Shown here: piece after piece, positions 34,928 to 43,971 of the stretch
How the letters are laid out: every line of letters starts with the position of its first letter
Numbering within the stretch: the first letter of the stretch is position 1
Notes under the pieces: generated by a model
Told to the model about the DNA's origin: nothing
The model's input: only the letters and a program-made list of their open reading frames with translations
Databases searched by the model: none
DNA from: Bog-756 sp963835465
Lineage (GTDB): Bacteria; Actinomycetota; Acidimicrobiia; Acidimicrobiales; RAAP-2
DNA: 64,000 nt
Direction: 5' to 3'
Assembly (NCBI GenBank): GCA_963835465.1
Contig: CAWIFR010000006.1
Location: 434,001-498,000 of the forward strand
Made by a program: the position numbers and the translations under genes

Positions 34928-35368
34928 TCAGCCCGGAAGGTCCATCAGCTCGATGCGGACACCATCGGGATCGGTGCAGTAGAGGAAGTCCAGCCGGGCC
35001 TCGGGCAGCTCGAAGGTGGTCCGGGTGGCCGGCACCACGGTTCCCCCCAGGGCCTCGATGGTGGCGGCCACGCCATCGACGTCGTCGACCCGTAGCGAGA
35101 GGTGGGTCAGCCCCAGCTGGTTCATGGGCCGCCGGGTCCCATCCCCGGTGGTGCCCGGAGCCAGGTAGCCCAACAGCTCGATGGTCACCCCGTCCCGCGA
35201 CAGCATGCGCGACTCCAGCTGGACCCCCTCCACCTCCATCAGTCCGGCGAACTCCGACCCGACCTGATGCGAGGCCACCGGCTCGAAGCCCAGTCCCTCG
35301 CAGTAGAAGCGGACGGATCGGTCGAGGTCCGATACGCAGATGCCGAGATGGGAGAACGAGTGCGTCAT
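34928..35368 (-). CDS. VOC (glyoxalase/dioxygenase) family protein
   Basis: 146 residues, two betaalphabetabetabeta modules: HSFSHLGICVSDLDRSVRFYCEGLGFEPV and LGLTHLSLRVDDVDGVAATIEALGG, ending LDFLYCTDPDGVRIELMDLPG. Metal ligands His (FSHLGI), His (GLTHLS) and Glu (RIELMD) are in place. Resembles lactoylglutathione lyase and extradiol dioxygenase-like proteins. First gene of a minus-strand run of four. Confidence 0.82.
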   Translation of the reverse strand: MTHSFSHLGICVSDLDRSVRFYCEGLGFEPVASHQVGSEFAGLMEVEGVQLESRMLSRDGVTIELLGYLAPGTTGDGTRRPMNQLGLTHLSLRVDDVDGVAATIEALGGTVVPATRTTFELPEARLDFLYCTDPDGVRIELMDLPG

Positions 35369-35622
35369 GGCCCCGGCCTCGGGTCCGTAGGTGTCATGGG
35401 GCTGCCTCCTGGGTAGAGAGACGAGGATGGCACACCGGACGAGCGCGGGGCGGGAACCGGCCGAAGTGGTGGCCCGATCCGCGGCTTCCCGAGCGGGGCC
35501 GGGCCCGCTGGGGCCCGTGGCCAGCGCTGAGCAGCAGGTTCCCGGGCGCGCCGGACCACGACCCCGGGGTCTGCGCCGACCGAGGCCCTGGGGAGTCCCC
35601 GGGATCCACCCCCGAGCTTAAG

Positions 35623-37155
35623 ATGCCCCACTTCGGCATGGCCGTCATCTGTTTCATTCTGTTCCTCACCTTCCTCGACAACACCGTGATCAGCGCCACC
35701 CTGTCGGACGTCCAGTCCGGCCTCCACGCCGGTGTGGCCCAGCTCCAGTGGGTGGTCAGCGGCTACGCCCTGGCCTTCGCCAGCCTCATGCTGATGGCGG
35801 GCACCCTCGGCGACCTGTTCGGCCGAAAGAAGCTGATGCTGATCGGCGTCGTGATCTTCTGCGCGGGCTCGGTGCTGTGTGCGCTGGCCGACACCACCAA
35901 CCTGCTGATCGCCGGCCGGGTTGTCATGGGAGTCGGAGCGGCGTGCTCCGAGCCTGGGACCCTGTCCATGATCCGCCACCTCTATCCAGCGCGAAGGCGC
36001 CGGGCCCGGGCCCTCGGGATCTGGGCGGCCGTGTCGGGCCTGGCCCTGGCCCTGGGCCCGGTCATCGGCGGGGTCCTGGTCGGATTGTGGGATTGGCGAG
36101 CCGTCTTCTGGTTCAACCTGCTCTTTGGGGCGTTGGCCCTCATCGCTGCCGCCGTCGTCCTGCCCGAGAACGCCGATCCCGTAGGGGCCCGGCTCGACAT
36201 CGCCGGTTTCGTCCTCGGGGCCGTGGCCCTCGGGACGGCTACCTTCGCCACCATCGCCGGCGAGACCTCTGGCTACATCAATCCCAAGATCCTCGTCCTC
36301 TACGGGGTGGCCGTCCTCGCCGTGGCCGCCTTCGTACTGGTCGAGCTCCGGGCAGACAATCCCGTGCTGGACGTGCGGTTCTTCCGCAAGCCCCCCTTCG
36401 CCGGCTCGACCGTGCTGGCCTTCACGTCGTACTTCGGGATCTTCTCCATCTTCTTCTTCGTCGCCCTCTACCTCGAAGTCGTGGGCAGCACGTCGCCCTT
36501 CAACCTGGCCCTCGACTTCATCCCGATGACCGTGGGCATGGTGCTGGCCTCGTTGTTCACCGGTCGATGGGTCTCGCGGGGCGGGCCCCGAGTGCCCATG
36601 ATCACCGGTTGCGTGCTGGCAGCCGCCGGCATCTTCCTCACCGACGTGGTCATCACCCCCCAGGCAGGCCTGTCGACGGTGGGGTGGACGCTGGCCCTGG
36701 CCGGCATCGGATTCGGGATCGTCATCGTGCCGGTGACCTCCTCGGCGCTGACCAGTGTGCCGGCCGAACACTCCGGCATGGCCGCCTCCACCAACAACAC
36801 GGCCCGGGAGCTCGGGGCAGTGGCCGGGGTGGCCATCCTCGGTTCCATCGTGAACGGCCAGTTGACCGTCAACCTCACCGCCCGTCTGGTTGCCATCGGC
36901 GTCCCCGAATCCTTCCGGTCGCAGGTGATCGCTGCGGTGACCACCGGCTCCCTCGGCTCCCAGGCCGCCGCCACCAAGGTGGGCAAGGGCAATGCCGGCA
37001 TCCAGGAGATCATCAACAAGGTGGTGTCGGCGGCCTACGGTGCCTTCGCTCATGGGCTGGACCTGTCCCTGCTGGCCGCGGGTACGTTGCTGCTGGCCTC
37101 CGCCGTCGTGGCCTACTTCACCGCGGCACGACCGGCGGCGGTCATGAACGACTGA
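35623..37155 (+). CDS. MFS transporter, DHA2 (EmrB/QacA) family
   Basis: 510 residues, 14-helix drug:H+ antiporter type. FLDNTVISATLSDVQSGL (motif D1-like), LQWVVSGYALAFASLMLMAGTLGDLFGRKKLML (motif A), and GLALALGPVIGGVLVGLWDWRAVFWFNL (motif C, antiporter signature). Probably exports hydrophobic compounds, possibly sterols or bile-acid-like products given the downstream catabolic genes. ATG at 35623 leaves only a very short N-terminal segment, so a longer start cannot be excluded. Confidence 0.85.
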   Translation: MPHFGMAVICFILFLTFLDNTVISATLSDVQSGLHAGVAQLQWVVSGYALAFASLMLMAGTLGDLFGRKKLMLIGVVIFCAGSVLCALADTTNLLIAGRVVMGVGAACSEPGTLSMIRHLYPARRRRARALGIWAAVSGLALALGPVIGGVLVGLWDWRAVFWFNLLFGALALIAAAVVLPENADPVGARLDIAGFVLGAVALGTATFATIAGETSGYINPKILVLYGVAVLAVAAFVLVELRADNPVLDVRFFRKPPFAGSTVLAFTSYFGIFSIFFFVALYLEVVGSTSPFNLALDFIPMTVGMVLASLFTGRWVSRGGPRVPMITGCVLAAAGIFLTDVVITPQAGLSTVGWTLALAGIGFGIVIVPVTSSALTSVPAEHSGMAASTNNTARELGAVAGVAILGSIVNGQLTVNLTARLVAIGVPESFRSQVIAAVTTGSLGSQAAATKVGKGNAGIQEIINKVVSAAYGAFAHGLDLSLLAAGTLLLASAVVAYFTAARPAAVMND

Positions 37156-37160
37156 CCGAA

Positions 37161-37178
37161 CCGCCGGTCCCCCGGCGG
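37161..37178. terminator. hairpin between convergent MFS and hydrolase genes
   Basis: CCGCCGG-TCCC-CCGGCGG, a 7-bp GC stem with a 4-nt loop in the 31-bp gap between convergent stops at 37155 and 37187. Confidence 0.45.
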
Positions 37179-37186
37179 ACCCGCCC

Positions 37187-38289
37187 TCAGGAGGCGCTGG
37201 GGACCGCCCCCGCATCGGCGGAGCCCGAACGGCCGTCGGGAACCTCCCCGGGCAGGTGGGCCCGGACGAACTCCCCGACGGCCCGGTACGCCCGACGGCT
37301 CCCCTCGGCCCAGGGCAGCAGGATCGGGAACACGTGGAACATGCCCGGCTCCTCGAGGACGGTGGTGTCCACACCGGCCGCCTCCAGGTGGTCGGCGAAG
37401 AGCCGGATGGCGTCGCGGAACATCTCGTCGCTCCCGAAGGAGAGGAAGGTCGGCGGCCAACCGGACACGTCCTGGTTGACCCCGGACAAGGCGGCCGACC
37501 CGGCGTAGCGCCCGTGCAGGTAGGCGGTGGTGGGCATGTTCCAGGGCAGGATGTCCCGGTCGGCGTTGGCCGACACCGAGGCCTCGTCGAGCAGGAGGTC
37601 CAACTCCGGGGAGAACAGCATGACCCCGGCCACCGGCTGGTGGTGGGTCCGGTGCATGGAGTACATCAGCGAGCCGACCAGTCCCCCACCACTCGAGTCG
37701 CCGGCCACAAACAGCCGCGCCGGATCGGTACCGGTGGCCAAGAGGCCCTCCAGCACCAGCACGGCGTCCTCGAGGGCCGCGGGAAAGGGGAACTCCGGCG
37801 CCAGCCGGAGGTCGGCGACGAAGACCTGGCAGTCCGTGCGGCGGCACAGCCAGGCCACGAAGGCGGCGTACATCCGGGGCGAGGTACCGACGTACCCGCC
37901 ACCGTGCAGGTAAAGCACCGTGCCGACCGGCTCGACCCCCTCCTCCGATACCAGATGCCGGGGACTCCCGAGACCGTGGCCATCTCCTGTTCGACGTCGA
38001 GGGACCGGACCACGGGGGTCAGCACCGCACCCGAGAGGTCGTCGAGCACCAGCTCCACGAACCGGAACTCCTCGATGGGCAGGGCGGTGAGGTAGCCCAT
38101 GAACGACCGCATGGTCTCACGGGTCACGGCCACGCCCAGATTGTGGGGAAGGTTCCCCTCACCGGTCCAGGGTCGGCGGAACGGGACCCGGCCGAGCGAG
38201 AGGCCGAGTTGGGCACCCAGGCCGACCAGGTCGGTGGCACCGACCGGCCAGGACGAGTGGGCCACGCCGTCGCGACGTCCCATCACCAT
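37187..38289 (-). CDS. alpha/beta hydrolase, hormone-sensitive lipase family, frameshifted
   Basis: About 367 residues corrected. The oxyanion motif LYLHGGGYVGTS, nucleophile GDSSGGGLVGS, Asp in LSFGSDEMFRDAI and His in GMFHVFPIL complete the HSL-type triad. N-terminal part (MGRRDGVAHSSWPVGATD ... LPIEEFRFVELVLDDLSG) precedes a frame change near 37950, after GVPGIWY. Hydrolyses carboxyl esters; in this context it may act on steroid esters or lactones. Start at 38289 or 38283. Confidence 0.7.
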
Positions 38290-38421
38290 CGCCGGGGCAC
38301 CCGACCTGTCGTCAACCTGATCCCCGGTGCCGTCATCGGACCACCCTCCGCCTCACTGCCGCCGTAGGGATCCTACCCAGGCCGGCGACCGGCTCTTCTC
38401 GCCGGTTCACCAACGGTGCGG

Positions 38422-39547
38422 TCAGACGGGCTCGGCGGCCAGGGCCGCGCCCAGGTGGAGGAGTTGCTCGGTGGCGCCGCCCAGGGTCAGCTCGATGTGC
38501 TTGGTCATGAGGAAGTAGCGGTGCAGGGGGTACTCCCGGTCGACGCCGACCCCGCCGTGCAGGTGGACGGCGGCATGGACCACCCGCTGCCCGCCGTCGG
38601 CGGCCCAGAACTTGGCGATGGCCACCTCCCTGTCGGCGGGCAGGCCCTGGTCGATGCGCCAGGCAGCCTGCCACGCGGTCAGGCGGATGGCCTCGGTGTC
38701 GACGTAGGCGTCGGCCGCCCGCTGACCCACGGCCTGGAACGTGGCGATGGGCTTGCCGAACTGCTCGCGCGTCTTGGTGTACTCGGCCACGAGGGCCAGC
38801 GATGCGGCAGCCGCGCCGGCCTGGGCCAGGGCCAGGGCCGCCGTGCTCCGCTGGACCAGCCACTCGATGATGGCCGCACCCTCCTCCACCGAGCCCAACA
38901 GGGCGTCGGCCCCGACCTTAACCCCGAGAGGTTGAGCACGGCCTCGGGCTGCCCGGTGTTGGCCACCTGACGCTCCCGGGCCACGCCGGCCGCCGCGGTG
39001 CCCACGATGAACACGGCGGCCGAGTCCGGCTCGACCCGCGCCGTGACCAGCACGGCATCGGCAACCGTCCCCGACGGCACGCAGGCCTTGGATCCGGACA
39101 GGATCCATCCGTCCCCGTCGCGCTCGGCCACCACCGACGGCGCCGCGGGACACCGCCCAGCTCGACCAGGGCCGTGGTCAGGACGGTCTCGCCCGCCACC
39201 ACGCCGGGCAGCCACTGCTGACGCTGGGCGTCGGTGCCGAACTCGGCCACGGCGGCGGCCGCGGCGGCCAGGGTCTCGACCGTGGGCACGTACGCCGCGC
39301 TCCTTCCGGTGGCCTCGGCCAGCAGCCCGGTCTCCACGAAGCCCAGACCGGCTCCACCCACCGCCTCGGGGAGCGCAATGCCCAGGAGGCCGGCGGCGGC
39401 CAGCTCACCCCAGAGCTTGCGGTCGAACCGGTCGCCCTCGGGCTCGGACTCGAACTGACGCAGTCGCTCCGGGGTGGACAGATCGGTGAAGATCCGCTCG
39501 GCCAGTTCGCGAACTGCCTCTTGCTCTTCGCTGAAGGAGAAATCCAT
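38422..39547 (-). CDS. acyl-CoA dehydrogenase subunit (ChsE1/FadE28-like), two frameshifts
   Basis: About 375 residues corrected. N-terminal MDFSFSEEQEAVRELAERIF, LPEAVGGAGLGFVETGLLAEATGRSA, C-terminal KTREQFGKPIATFQAVGQRAADAY and LHGGVGVDREYPLHRYFLMTKH. The HGGxGxDxxYPxHRY end and the degenerate substrate region place it with the non-catalytic-looking subunit of actinobacterial alpha2beta2 acyl-CoA dehydrogenases (FadE28 type) used in steroid side-chain beta-oxidation. Frame changes near 39150 and 38930. Pairs with the next gene, 72 nt upstream. Confidence 0.72.
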
Positions 39548-39619
39548 GGTTACGTGTCCTCGTTTGGTCTGGGTCTCGGTGTCGTCGTCGTTGGTGGCAG
39601 CAGGTGCTCGCCGGGGTCG

Positions 39620-40795
39620 CTACCGCAGGGAGCGGGGCAGGCCCAGGCCGAAGATGGCGATGAGGTCCCGCTGGATCTCGTTGGTGCCGCCGCCGAAGGT
39701 CAGGATGACCAGACTGCGGGCGTACATCTCCAGCCGGCCGGCCAACACGCTGTCGGGCGTGTCCCGGGTGAGGTAGCCGGCCTGGCCCACCACCTCCAAC
39801 AGGAGCTTGAACGCCTCCATGTAGAACTCGGTCCCGAACACCTTGATGGTGGAGGCGTCGGCCACGTCGAGGTGGCCCTGGGTGGCGGTCCAGGCCACCT
39901 TCCAGTTGATGAGCTTCAGGAACTCCAGGCGGGCGTAGACCCGGGCCAGGTGGACCTGGACCCACTCTTGGTCGATGACCCGTCGGCCGTCAGCCAGCTT
40001 GGTGGCCTGGGCCCAGGCCCGTACGTCCTCCAGGGCCCGCTCGATGATGCCCGACGAGCAGAGCGTCACCCGCTCGTGGTTGAGCTGATTGGTGATGAGG
40101 GTCCAGCCCTGGTTCTCCCCGCCCACCAGGTTGCCCGCCGGCACCCGTACGTCCTCGTAGAAGGTGTAGTTGATGTTGTGGTCGCCGAGTAGGTGCATCG
40201 GCACGACCTTGATGCCCGGGGTGTCCATGGGCACGATGAACATGGAGATGCCCTTGTGCTTGGCCGCCTCGGGGTCGGTTCGGGTGGCCAGCCAGATGTA
40301 GTCGGCTCCGCCGGCCAGCGAGGTGTAGATCTTCTGCCCGTTGATGACGTACTCGTCGCCGTCCCGCACCGCCCGGGTCTGCAGCGAGGCGAGGTCCGTC
40401 CCCGCCTCCGGCTCGGTGTAGCCGATGCAGAAGTGGATGTCGCCGGCCAGGATCTTGGGGAGGAAGAAGTCCTTCTGCTCCTCGGTGCCGAAGTCCATGA
40501 TGGTCGGGCCGACGGTGTTGATGGTCAGCATCGGCACCGGGGCCCCGGCCCGCATGGACTCGTCGAAGAAGATGTACTGCTCGATGGGCCCGAGGCCCTG
40601 TCCGCCGTACTCCTTCGGCCAGCCGATGCCCAGCCACCCGTCGGCGGCCATCTGCTTGACCACCCGGCGCATGTGGGGACCGATCCCGTGGCTGTCGGCC
40701 AACTGGGCTTCGACCTCGGGGGTGAGGAGGTTGGCGTAGTACTCACGCAGCGTGTTCCGCAGCGCCTGGTGCTCCTCGGTGTAGCCGATCTCCAT
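39620..40795 (-). CDS. acyl-CoA dehydrogenase subunit (ChsE2/FadE29-like)
   Basis: 391 residues, intact. MEIGYTEEHQALRNTLREYY, MAADGWLGIGWPKEYGGQGLGPIEQYIFFDE, FCIGYTEPEAGTDLASLQTRAV (FAD-site region), RVTLCSSG and the terminal VILTFGGGTNEIQRDLIAIFGLGLPR. This closely follows FadE29, the FAD-carrying partner of FadE28. The two-gene arrangement suggests an obligate heterotetramer dehydrogenating a short-branched steroid acyl-CoA. Divergent from the thiolase gene at 41232 across a 436-bp control region. Confidence 0.85.
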   Translation of the reverse strand: MEIGYTEEHQALRNTLREYYANLLTPEVEAQLADSHGIGPHMRRVVKQMAADGWLGIGWPKEYGGQGLGPIEQYIFFDESMRAGAPVPMLTINTVGPTIMDFGTEEQKDFFLPKILAGDIHFCIGYTEPEAGTDLASLQTRAVRDGDEYVINGQKIYTSLAGGADYIWLATRTDPEAAKHKGISMFIVPMDTPGIKVVPMHLLGDHNINYTFYEDVRVPAGNLVGGENQGWTLITNQLNHERVTLCSSGIIERALEDVRAWAQATKLADGRRVIDQEWVQVHLARVYARLEFLKLINWKVAWTATQGHLDVADASTIKVFGTEFYMEAFKLLLEVVGQAGYLTRDTPDSVLAGRLEMYARSLVILTFGGGTNEIQRDLIAIFGLGLPRSLR

Positions 40796-40970
40796 GAGGT
40801 CCCTCCCGATCGTGCGAGCACGGCGGCGTCCGGCCAGGGCGCCGCCGGTCCGACTGGTTGCTGGTGAACTGCGACGGCCGGCGCCGGTGCCGGCTCCGGC
40901 CCGGTGTCCGTCCCCCGTCCTTCAGGGCCGGGCTGCACCGCGGGCGCCCAGTCCGCAGGCGTCCGACGAC

Positions 40971-40984
40971 TAGAACACGTTACA
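40971..40984. promoter_or_regulatory. TAGAACACGTTACA, matches KstR operator consensus
   Basis: Fits TNNAACNNGTTNNA at every fixed position. That is the operator recalled for KstR, the TetR-type repressor of mycobacterial cholesterol catabolism. The AACNNGTT core recurs at 54042-54049 upstream of fadE30. Repressor gene not in the window, so binding is inference. Confidence 0.5.
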
Positions 40985-41088
40985 TTCACCCAGCACCAGG
41001 CGCCACCGGTCGGACCGTGGCGCCACGTTCGGGCCACTATCCTGCCCGCGGGTGGCGTCGCGGTCCCCGGGGTCCGTCGCCGCTAGAG

Positions 41089-41102
41089 TTACTGTCCGGT
41101 AA
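41089..41102. promoter_or_regulatory. palindrome TTAC-N6-GTAA upstream of thiolase
   Basis: TTACTGTCCGGTAA, a perfect 4+4 inverted repeat, longer (TTACTG/CGGTAAG) when one mismatch is allowed. About 130 nt before the thiolase start. Looks like a second TetR-family operator. Confidence 0.4.
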
Positions 41103-41231
41103 GTTTCTGTCCGCCGCTGGCCAGCAGGTCAACGTCCTGACGCCAGCAGCGCAACCAGCCATCGGTTCCACCAACACCACGTCTCATCCACCAACAGTGC
41201 GGCACCGCCGCCGAGTCCTGAGGAGCAGCAC

Positions 41232-42440
41232 ATGCCCGAAGCCGTCATCGTCGCCACCGGTCGGACCCCGATCGGACGGGCCAACAAGGGATCCCTCGTG
41301 GACTGCCGGCCCGACGACCTGGCCGCCCTGGTCATCCGCGAGGTGCTGGCCAAGGTGCCCCAGCTCGACCCCCACTCGGTGGAGGACGTCATCATGGGAT
41401 CGGGCCAGCCCGGCGGCGAAGCCGGCTACAACGTGGGCCGCGTCGCCGCCATCTTGGCCGGACTGCCCGATGTCCCCGGCGTGACCGTCAACCGCTACTG
41501 CTCCTCGTCCCTGCAGACGATCCGCATGGCGGCCCATGCCATCCGGGCCGGCGAGGGCGACGTGTTCATCGCCGCCGGCGTGGAGACGGTGAGCCGCTAC
41601 CGCAACGGCGCCGCCGACACCGGGCCCCACAACCCGCTCTTCGCCGACGCCGAGGCCCGGACGGCCGAGCGCACCCCTGCCACCGGGGCTCCGTGGACCC
41701 CACTGGAAGGGGCCTTCCCCGACGTCTACATCGCCATGGGCCAGACCGCAGAGAACGTGGCCGAGTTCAAGGGTGTGTCCCGACAGGATCAGGACGAGTT
41801 CGCCGTCCAGTCCCAGACCCGGGCCGTGGCCGCCCAGGAGGCCGGCTTCTTCGACCGGGAGATCATCCCGGTGACCACGCCGAACGGCGACGTCGTGACC
41901 AAGGACGACGGCCCCCGGCCCGGCACCACCCTGGAGGGACTGGCCGGCCTGAAGCCGGTCTTCCGGGAGGGTGGCACCATCACTGCCGGCAACGCCTGTC
42001 CGCTCAACGACGGGGCCGCCGCCGTGATCGTGATGAGCGACGCCCGGGCCCGCGAGCTGGGCATCACCCCCCTGGCCCGGATCGTGGCCAGCGGGGTCAC
42101 CGGGCTCAACCCCGAGATCATGGGCCTCGGGCCGGTCGAGGCCATCCGCCAGGTGCTGGGCCGGGCCGGCATGACCATCGACGACATCGACCTGGTCGAG
42201 ATCAACGAGGCGTTCGCCGCCCAGGTCGTGCCCTCCGCCAGCGAGCTCGGCATCAGCTACGACAAGCTCAACGTGAAGGGCGGGGCCATCGCCCTCGGCC
42301 ATCCGTTCGGTCAGACCGGTGCCCGCATCATGACCACCCTCCTGAACGCCCTGGAGGACACCGACAAGACCTTCGGCCTCGAGTCGATGTGCGTGGGCGG
42401 CGGCCAGGGCATGGCCATGATCGTCGAGCGGCTCTCCTGA
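41232..42440 (+). CDS. acetyl-CoA C-acyltransferase (thiolase, FadA3-like)
   Basis: 402 residues, intact. Catalytic Cys90 in NRYCSSSLQ, His357 in GHPFGQTGAR, Cys387 in CVGGGQG, and NEAFAAQV. The whole sequence, including GNACPLNDGAAAVIV and GITPLARIVASG, resembles mycobacterial FadA3-type thiolase that releases acetyl-CoA from 3-ketoacyl-CoA. Cytoplasmic tetramer. Ribosome site GAGGAG 7 nt upstream. Ends in a large palindrome shared with the convergent ferredoxin gene. Confidence 0.92.
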   Translation: MPEAVIVATGRTPIGRANKGSLVDCRPDDLAALVIREVLAKVPQLDPHSVEDVIMGSGQPGGEAGYNVGRVAAILAGLPDVPGVTVNRYCSSSLQTIRMAAHAIRAGEGDVFIAAGVETVSRYRNGAADTGPHNPLFADAEARTAERTPATGAPWTPLEGAFPDVYIAMGQTAENVAEFKGVSRQDQDEFAVQSQTRAVAAQEAGFFDREIIPVTTPNGDVVTKDDGPRPGTTLEGLAGLKPVFREGGTITAGNACPLNDGAAAVIVMSDARARELGITPLARIVASGVTGLNPEIMGLGPVEAIRQVLGRAGMTIDDIDLVEINEAFAAQVVPSASELGISYDKLNVKGGAIALGHPFGQTGARIMTTLLNALEDTDKTFGLESMCVGGGQGMAMIVERLS

Positions 42441-42447
42441 TCCGGAG

Positions 42448-42489
42448 GCAGATCGACCCCTGAGCGGGACCGCTCAGGGGTCGATCTGC
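42448..42489. terminator. 42-bp near-perfect palindrome, bidirectional terminator candidate
   Basis: Left arm 42448-42467 and right arm 42470-42489 are 20-bp perfect complements (arm reads GCAGATCGACCCCTGAGCGG) around a 2-nt loop (GA). It sits between the convergent thiolase and ferredoxin stops, and its right arm includes the last codons of the ferredoxin gene. Confidence 0.65.
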
Positions 42490-42671
42490 TCCACCGCGTA
42501 CTCGGGGCAGTTGGCGATGGCCAACCGGGCCTTGTCCTCGAGCCCGGGGGGGACGGTCCCGTCCCCCACCACCGAGGACAGTCCGTACTCGTCCACCTCA
42601 AACAGCTCCGGGGCCAGCCCGTAGCAGCGGGCATGCCCCTGGCACTTGTCGGGGTCGACCCGGATCCTCAT
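42474..42671 (-). CDS. small ferredoxin ([3Fe-4S] type, P450 partner)
   Basis: 65 residues: MRIRVDPDKCQGHARCYGLAPELFEVDEYG then IANCPEYAVEQIDP. Three Cys in C-x5-C...C-P spacing are the usual cluster ligands for [3Fe-4S] ferredoxins. Its ATG overlaps the P450 stop (ATGA), so it almost certainly delivers electrons to that P450. Length and position are typical of actinobacterial CYP-ferredoxin pairs. Confidence 0.88.
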   Translation of the reverse strand: MRIRVDPDKCQGHARCYGLAPELFEVDEYGLSSVVGDGTVPPGLEDKARLAIANCPEYAVEQIDP

Positions 42672-43868
42672 GGGAACTCCACCGGCAGCTGTCGGGGTCC
42701 CCGCACCTGCCCGCCGGCCCAGGTCACCTCGGCGTCTTCGGCCAGGTGGAACTCGGGAAGCCGTGCCAGCCACTCCTCCAGGGCCACCCGCAGCTCCATG
42801 CGGGCCAGGTTCGAGCCGGCGCACCGGTGGATCCCCGAGCCGAAGGCCACGTGACGGTTGAGGGCCCGGTCGAGCACCACCCGGTCGGGCTCCTCGAAGG
42901 CCTCGGGGTCCCGATTGGCCGCCGGAAAGTTCATCAGCACCTTGTCCCCCGCCTTCATCGGGCAGCCCTCGAACTCGATATCCTCGGTCACCACTCGGGC
43001 CATGGTCACCGGGGAGTACGCCCGCAGGAGCTCCTCCACGGCCAGGGGCATGGCGTCGGGGTCGGAGGCGAGCCGCTTCCGGTCCTCGGGGTGGGTGGCC
43101 AGGTGCCAGAGCGACGACCCGATGGCGCTCCAGGTGGTGTCCACCCCGGCGATGAGCACGAGGGCGGCCACCCCGAGGACCAGCCGCTCGTCCACCGGCT
43201 GGCCTTCGAACTCGCTGTGGAGGAGGTCGCTCAGCAAGTCGTCGCCCGGCTCGGTCTTCCGGCGGGTGACCTCCTCGATGAAGAAGCCGATGAGTCCATT
43301 GACCCCGTGGGCCCGGCGCACCGGGTCGTCGGCGAACTCGAGGACATCCCGCACCCACTCGGTGAAGTGGTCCGAGAGGGAGGACGGCACCCCGAGAATG
43401 CTGGCGATGACCCGGACGGGGATCTGCTGAGCGTAGTCCCGGGCCGCGTCGGCCGAGCCGGTGGCCACGAAGCCGTCGACGAGGCCAGAGCACAGGGAGC
43501 GGGTCATGGGCTCGTAGCCCTCGACCGCGCTTGTGCGAGAACCACGGGAGCAGGAGCCGGCGGGTCCAGGTGTGGAGGGGTGGGTCGGCCGAGATCGGCG
43601 GGAGGCCGTAGAGCAGCACCGGCTCGTCGGGCCGCTCCCCGGGAAAGGGGATCACGGTGATGTCGGCCGAGCTGAAGTGCTCGACGTCGTGGGCCAGGTC
43701 GACCACGTCCTGATACCGGGTGGGGAGCCAGGTGCTCCCCCGCCGGTCGGTGTGGGCCACCGGGCACGTCTGACGCAGCCGGTCCCAGATCCCGTAGGGG
43801 TCGGCCACGTACTCGGGACTCAGCACGTCGAAGTCGGTGTCCCACTGTGCCACCGGTGTGTCGGTCAT
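42668..43868 (-). CDS. cytochrome P450, one frameshift
   Basis: About 400 residues corrected. I-helix AGVDTTWSAIGS (oxygen-activating Asp/Thr), ExxR in EELLRAYSPV, heme-Cys loop FGSGIHRCAGSNLARMEL. N-terminal part has FDVLSPEYVADPYGIWDRLR. No membrane anchor, so soluble class I enzyme. The frame changes near 43525, after LPWFSHKR. Sequence is not clearly CYP125 or CYP142; by context it may oxidise a steroid side chain or ring. Substrate not assigned. Confidence 0.85.
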
Positions 43869-43971
43869 CGCGCTCCTCGAACGGACCGGGTCGCGTGCGC
43901 GCCCTCCGCCCTACCATTCTGTCACGTCGCCTGACGATTTCCCCACGGCCGTCACCGACGCCGGGGGCGAC

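Larger units (their letters stand above)
40796..41231. other. 436-bp divergent control region, no gene
   Basis: No convincing coding sequence on either strand. It must hold the promoters for the acyl-CoA dehydrogenase pair (leftward) and the thiolase (rightward). Two operator-like palindromes lie inside (40971 and 41089, described separately). Just before the thiolase, TGAGGAGCAGCACATG (41219-41234) supplies its ribosome site. Confidence 0.6.

Noticed and set aside
35365..37374. 669-codon open frame on the minus strand
   Set aside because: Antisense of the MFS transporter; Gly/Glu/His/Asp-rich shadow.
41232..42440. Assignment of the thiolase as FadA5 or FadA6 of steroid degradation
   Set aside because: The active-site context NRYCSSSLQ and the rest match FadA3-type thiolase better than the recalled FadA5 (CQCGSG) or FadA6 (RQCGSS) patterns.
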